Shown: in pieces, positions 4,268-5,718 of the stretch
How positions within the stretch are numbered: position 1 is the stretch's first letter
Layout: each line of letters starts with the position of its first letter
DNA from: CAYUUR01 sp964510235
GTDB taxonomy: Bacteria > Patescibacteriota > Saccharimonadia > Saccharimonadales > CAYUUR01
Length of the DNA stretch: 5,718 nt
Assembly (NCBI GenBank): GCA_964510235.1
Contig: CAZEBF010000035.1
Location: 1 to 5,718, forward strand
Reading direction: 5' to 3'
Position numbers and translations under genes: made by a program
Notes under the pieces: generated by a model
The model's database searches: none
What the model was told of the DNA's origin: nothing
The model's input: only the letters and a program-made list of their open reading frames with translations

Positions 4268-5098
4268 TTAAGCTGCAGCCTTGGGTGCTACTTTTTTCTT
4301 GTCTTTACCAGCTTTCACGTTAAACAGGTGAATGGATGCAAAAAGTACTATGTAAGACGCGTAAACTAATATACCAAGTAAACCTTGTCCTGCGCTTGCT
4401 GCCGAAGCATCATTCACACCGTCTGCCCCTGTCAGTAAAGAGAAGTCCCATGTAGCATGAAGCACCATTGTCACCCATAAAAGCCCGGTTTTTCTAAAAA
4501 TTGCATAATAGACTGCACCAGCACCAAATGTGAACAGCACTTGAGTTAAGGTAGTCTTGACGTCTTGGCCGTTAAAAATGTTAAGTGCATGCATCGCGCC
4601 AAAAAGACCTGATGTGAATAAAAAAACTTTGATTTCACTCAATCCTGATCCTCTAGCGCCTCGTAGTAAAAGTCCGCGTGTCATAAGTTCCTCAGAATAA
4701 CCTACAAGCCCAGTAGCAATTGCCGCGTATAAAATAAATGTAGAACTTCTATCGCCAATGTTACCAAAAGCTATATTCCCGATTGTGCCTATAACTGCGA
4801 ATATGACCAATAAGTACATCCAGTTGTGGCCCTGAATCTTAAACTTATCTTTAAAAACGTCTTGCGACCAACCACTCCATTTTGCAAACACGCCTACGTA
4901 GAGTGACGCTACAGCTACTGGCAACAGTATGCCTCTGAGCATGTTTGAGCTTGTTTCTGTAAAATCGGTGTACGGAACACCCGACAGTTTCTGTAATCCA
5001 ACTATAACTATTATGTAGCCCAAGAAAACCAATAACGAATTCTTGATTGTTGGCATCACTTTATACACATTATCTGGATGTGTCTTCCCTGTGTCCAT
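4268..5098 (-). CDS. CPBP family intramembrane glutamic endopeptidase (CAAX/Abi)
   Basis: A 276-residue multi-pass membrane protease of the CPBP (Rce1 / Abi) family. Relatives cleave prenylated proteins, act in bacteriocin immunity or process membrane substrates; the substrate here is unknown. All three catalytic motifs are present: EELMTR (Glu136, Glu137, Arg141), FGAMH (Phe166, His170) and HATWD (His214, Asp218), the last with Asp where Asn is common. About eight hydrophobic segments are seen, at roughly 20-37, 55-71, 93-112, 119-134, 155-172, 183-200, 204-219 and 238-258. The tail is rich in Lys and Ala (KDKKKVAPKAAA) and should lie in the cytoplasm. ATG 5098 is chosen because GAGGGGG sits five bases upstream; the Met at residue 15 lacks such a site. 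It has its own promoter and leads the operon with the LURP-one gene. Confidence 0.92.
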   Translation of the reverse strand: MDTGKTHPDNVYKVMPTIKNSLLVFLGYIIVIVGLQKLSGVPYTDFTETSSNMLRGILLPVAVASLYVGVFAKWSGWSQDVFKDKFKIQGHNWMYLLVIFAVIGTIGNIAFGNIGDRSSTFILYAAIATGLVGYSEELMTRGLLLRGARGSGLSEIKVFLFTSGLFGAMHALNIFNGQDVKTTLTQVLFTFGAGAVYYAIFRKTGLLWVTMVLHATWDFSLLTGADGVNDASAASAGQGLLGILVYASYIVLFASIHLFNVKAGKDKKKVAPKAAA

Positions 5099-5103
5099 CT
5101 GTA

Positions 5104-5110
5104 CCCCCTC
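5104..5110 (-). promoter_or_regulatory. Shine-Dalgarno site GAGGGGG of the CPBP gene, with complementary upstream segment
   Basis: GAGGGGG then TACAG precede ATG 5098. A complementary stretch lies at 5189-5197 (minus strand GTACCCCTC), upstream of the local promoter, so only read-through RNA from the neighbouring gene could mask this site. Confidence 0.65.
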
Positions 5111-5125
5111 TACTTTATATCTTGA

Positions 5126-5154
5126 ATTATACGCCCGGCTTTGTATTTTGAAAA
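5126..5154 (-). promoter_or_regulatory. Promoter of the CPBP / LURP-one operon
   Basis: A perfect TATAAT (5126-5131), a 17-base spacer and TTTTCA (5149-5154, 4 of 6 to consensus) place the start near 5119, leaving a leader of about 20 bases with the Shine-Dalgarno site. Confidence 0.7.
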
Positions 5155-5177
5155 CAACAATAGCAAGGAGTTGTTGT
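5154..5177. repeat. Inverted repeat ACAACAA / TTGTTGT next to the CPBP promoter
   Basis: Seven-base arms at 5154-5160 and 5171-5177 flank a 10-base loop, directly upstream of and touching the -35 hexamer. On the minus strand it is followed by TTTC, so it could be an operator or a weak A/T-only terminator for the gene ending at 5257. Confidence 0.4.
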
Positions 5178-5256
5178 GGCGATATTGAGAGGGGTACTGC
5201 TTTGAAAGGCTACGCCCAGAATCGAATAAACTGGCTCAGTATACCGGTCACTGACT

Positions 5257-5670
5257 TTAGTTGATAGGGGCGCTGAATTCTTGCGGTATGCATTTCTCTA
5301 TGCATTCTTTCATGTGAGTCTTTCTGTAGGTGTCATTACTCCACTTGCCTTCAAGCTGGCTTCCATCAGCCCATATATAGGCGACGACTTCTGTCGCCTG
5401 GTCATTAACCAAGATGCTCAGATTAGTTGGCGTGTAGTTCGGTCCTTCCCACTTGTCAATCATCTCAAGCGATTCCTCGTCTACGTCGTACAGTATGTAG
5501 CCACTGGCATATGCGCCAGGGGACCTAGTCATGCCCGGAAAATGCTCGCCCGTAACCAGGGACACCGCGTAATCACTCAGCACATATTTGTCTTGCTTAA
5601 AAGACTTACTAGTAAGCGCTCTTACAATTTCCGGATTCTGTAATGTACCATAAACGAACAAATCAGCCAT
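5257..5670 (-). CDS. Gamma-glutamylcyclotransferase (AIG2-like) family protein
   Basis: A 137-residue cytoplasmic protein of the GGCT / AIG2 fold. Family members release 5-oxoproline from gamma-glutamyl amino acids or related gamma-glutamyl amines; the substrate of this one is not known. LFVYGTLQNPE (4-14) is the substrate-binding N-terminal loop, with YGTL at 7-10. HFPGM at 43-47 and the strand SGYILYDV (56-63) follow the family pattern. The conserved acid is Glu75 in DKWEGPNYT (72-80), with Tyr79 nearby, matching the usual D-x-x-E-G-x-x-Y motif. C-terminal WADGSQLEGKWSND is variable. The length is normal. ATG 5670 is supported by an extended -10 box ending six bases before it. The gene stands alone, ending 159 bases before the next start. 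Confidence 0.88.
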   Translation of the reverse strand: MADLFVYGTLQNPEIVRALTSKSFKQDKYVLSDYAVSLVTGEHFPGMTRSPGAYASGYILYDVDEESLEMIDKWEGPNYTPTNLSILVNDQATEVVAYIWADGSQLEGKWSNDTYRKTHMKECIEKCIPQEFSAPIN

Positions 5671-5676
5671 GTCCCT

Positions 5677-5685
5677 ATAGTATCA
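5677..5685 (-). promoter_or_regulatory. Extended -10 box (TGA TACTAT) of the GGCT-like gene, leaderless
   Basis: TACTAT at 5677-5682, preceded by TGA, is followed by AGGGAC and ATG 5670. AGGGA could double as a weak Shine-Dalgarno site if transcription started further upstream, but its spacing is too short. Confidence 0.5.
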
Positions 5686-5718
5686 AAGTCCTGCAGCGTG
5701 AATGCTTGCTGGACTTTG
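5684..5718. repeat. Inverted repeat CAAAGTCC / GGACTTTG upstream of the GGCT-like gene
   Basis: Perfect 8-base arms (5684-5691 and 5711-5718) flank 19 bases that include CAGC / GCTG. The repeat covers the -13 to -50 region of the predicted leaderless transcript, suiting an operator. It may extend beyond the window or be the end structure of an unseen gene. Confidence 0.5.

Noticed and set aside
5281..5643. Plus-strand open frame of 120 codons opposite the GGCT-like gene
   Set aside because: It is fully inside a gene with clear family motifs on the other strand and has no start signals.
1..5718. CRISPR array, insertion sequence or prophage features
   Set aside because: No regularly spaced repeats, transposase-like frames, terminal repeats or phage genes are visible.

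Overview
The window reads as chromosomal DNA of a small-genome, Gram-positive-like bacterium. A Patescibacteria/CPR lineage such as Saccharibacteria is my best guess, but it is an inference from style and not a database match. The supporting signs are short, mostly monocistronic genes, a cell-surface protein with an LAxTG-type sorting signal, and many start codons placed 6-7 nt after a -10 box (leaderless mRNAs) beside a few genes with clear Shine-Dalgarno sites. An actinobacterial-type host would share some of these traits. UGA appears to be an ordinary stop, which argues against the UGA-Gly candidate phyla.

Layout. 1-1013 (-): a secreted, wall-anchored protein with a Calx-beta-like domain, a choice-of-anchor U domain and an LADTG sorting signal, cut off by the window edge. 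1094-1615 (-): a winged-helix regulator with a ribbon-helix-helix-like tail, transcribed from a near-consensus promoter that ends at its ATG. 1746-2267 (-): a 2H phosphoesterase / 2'-5' RNA ligase-like protein. 2268-2701: a gap holding a frameshifted small gene (2352-2518, -), several palindromes and the promoter region of the next operon. 2702-3259 (+): an HxlR/MarR-like regulator with a CxxC pair, followed by an 80-residue acidic protein with 11-residue repeats; this is the only plus-strand unit. 3323-3547 (-): a small unknown protein converging on it. 3577-3612: a terminator. 3614-3724 (-): a possible ribbon-helix-helix remnant. 3754-5098 (-): a tight pair encoding a CPBP (CAAX/Abi) intramembrane protease and a LURP-one/tubby-like protein. 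5257-5670 (-): a gamma-glutamylcyclotransferase (AIG2)-family protein.

How the genes work together. No multi-gene pathway is evident. The two clear units are the regulator plus repeat-protein operon, where dyads at the promoter suggest autoregulation, and the protease plus LURP-one pair, which probably acts at the membrane. The strongest general observation is the repeated leaderless promoter geometry. It fixes several start sites and also reveals a short gene broken by a one-base frameshift.
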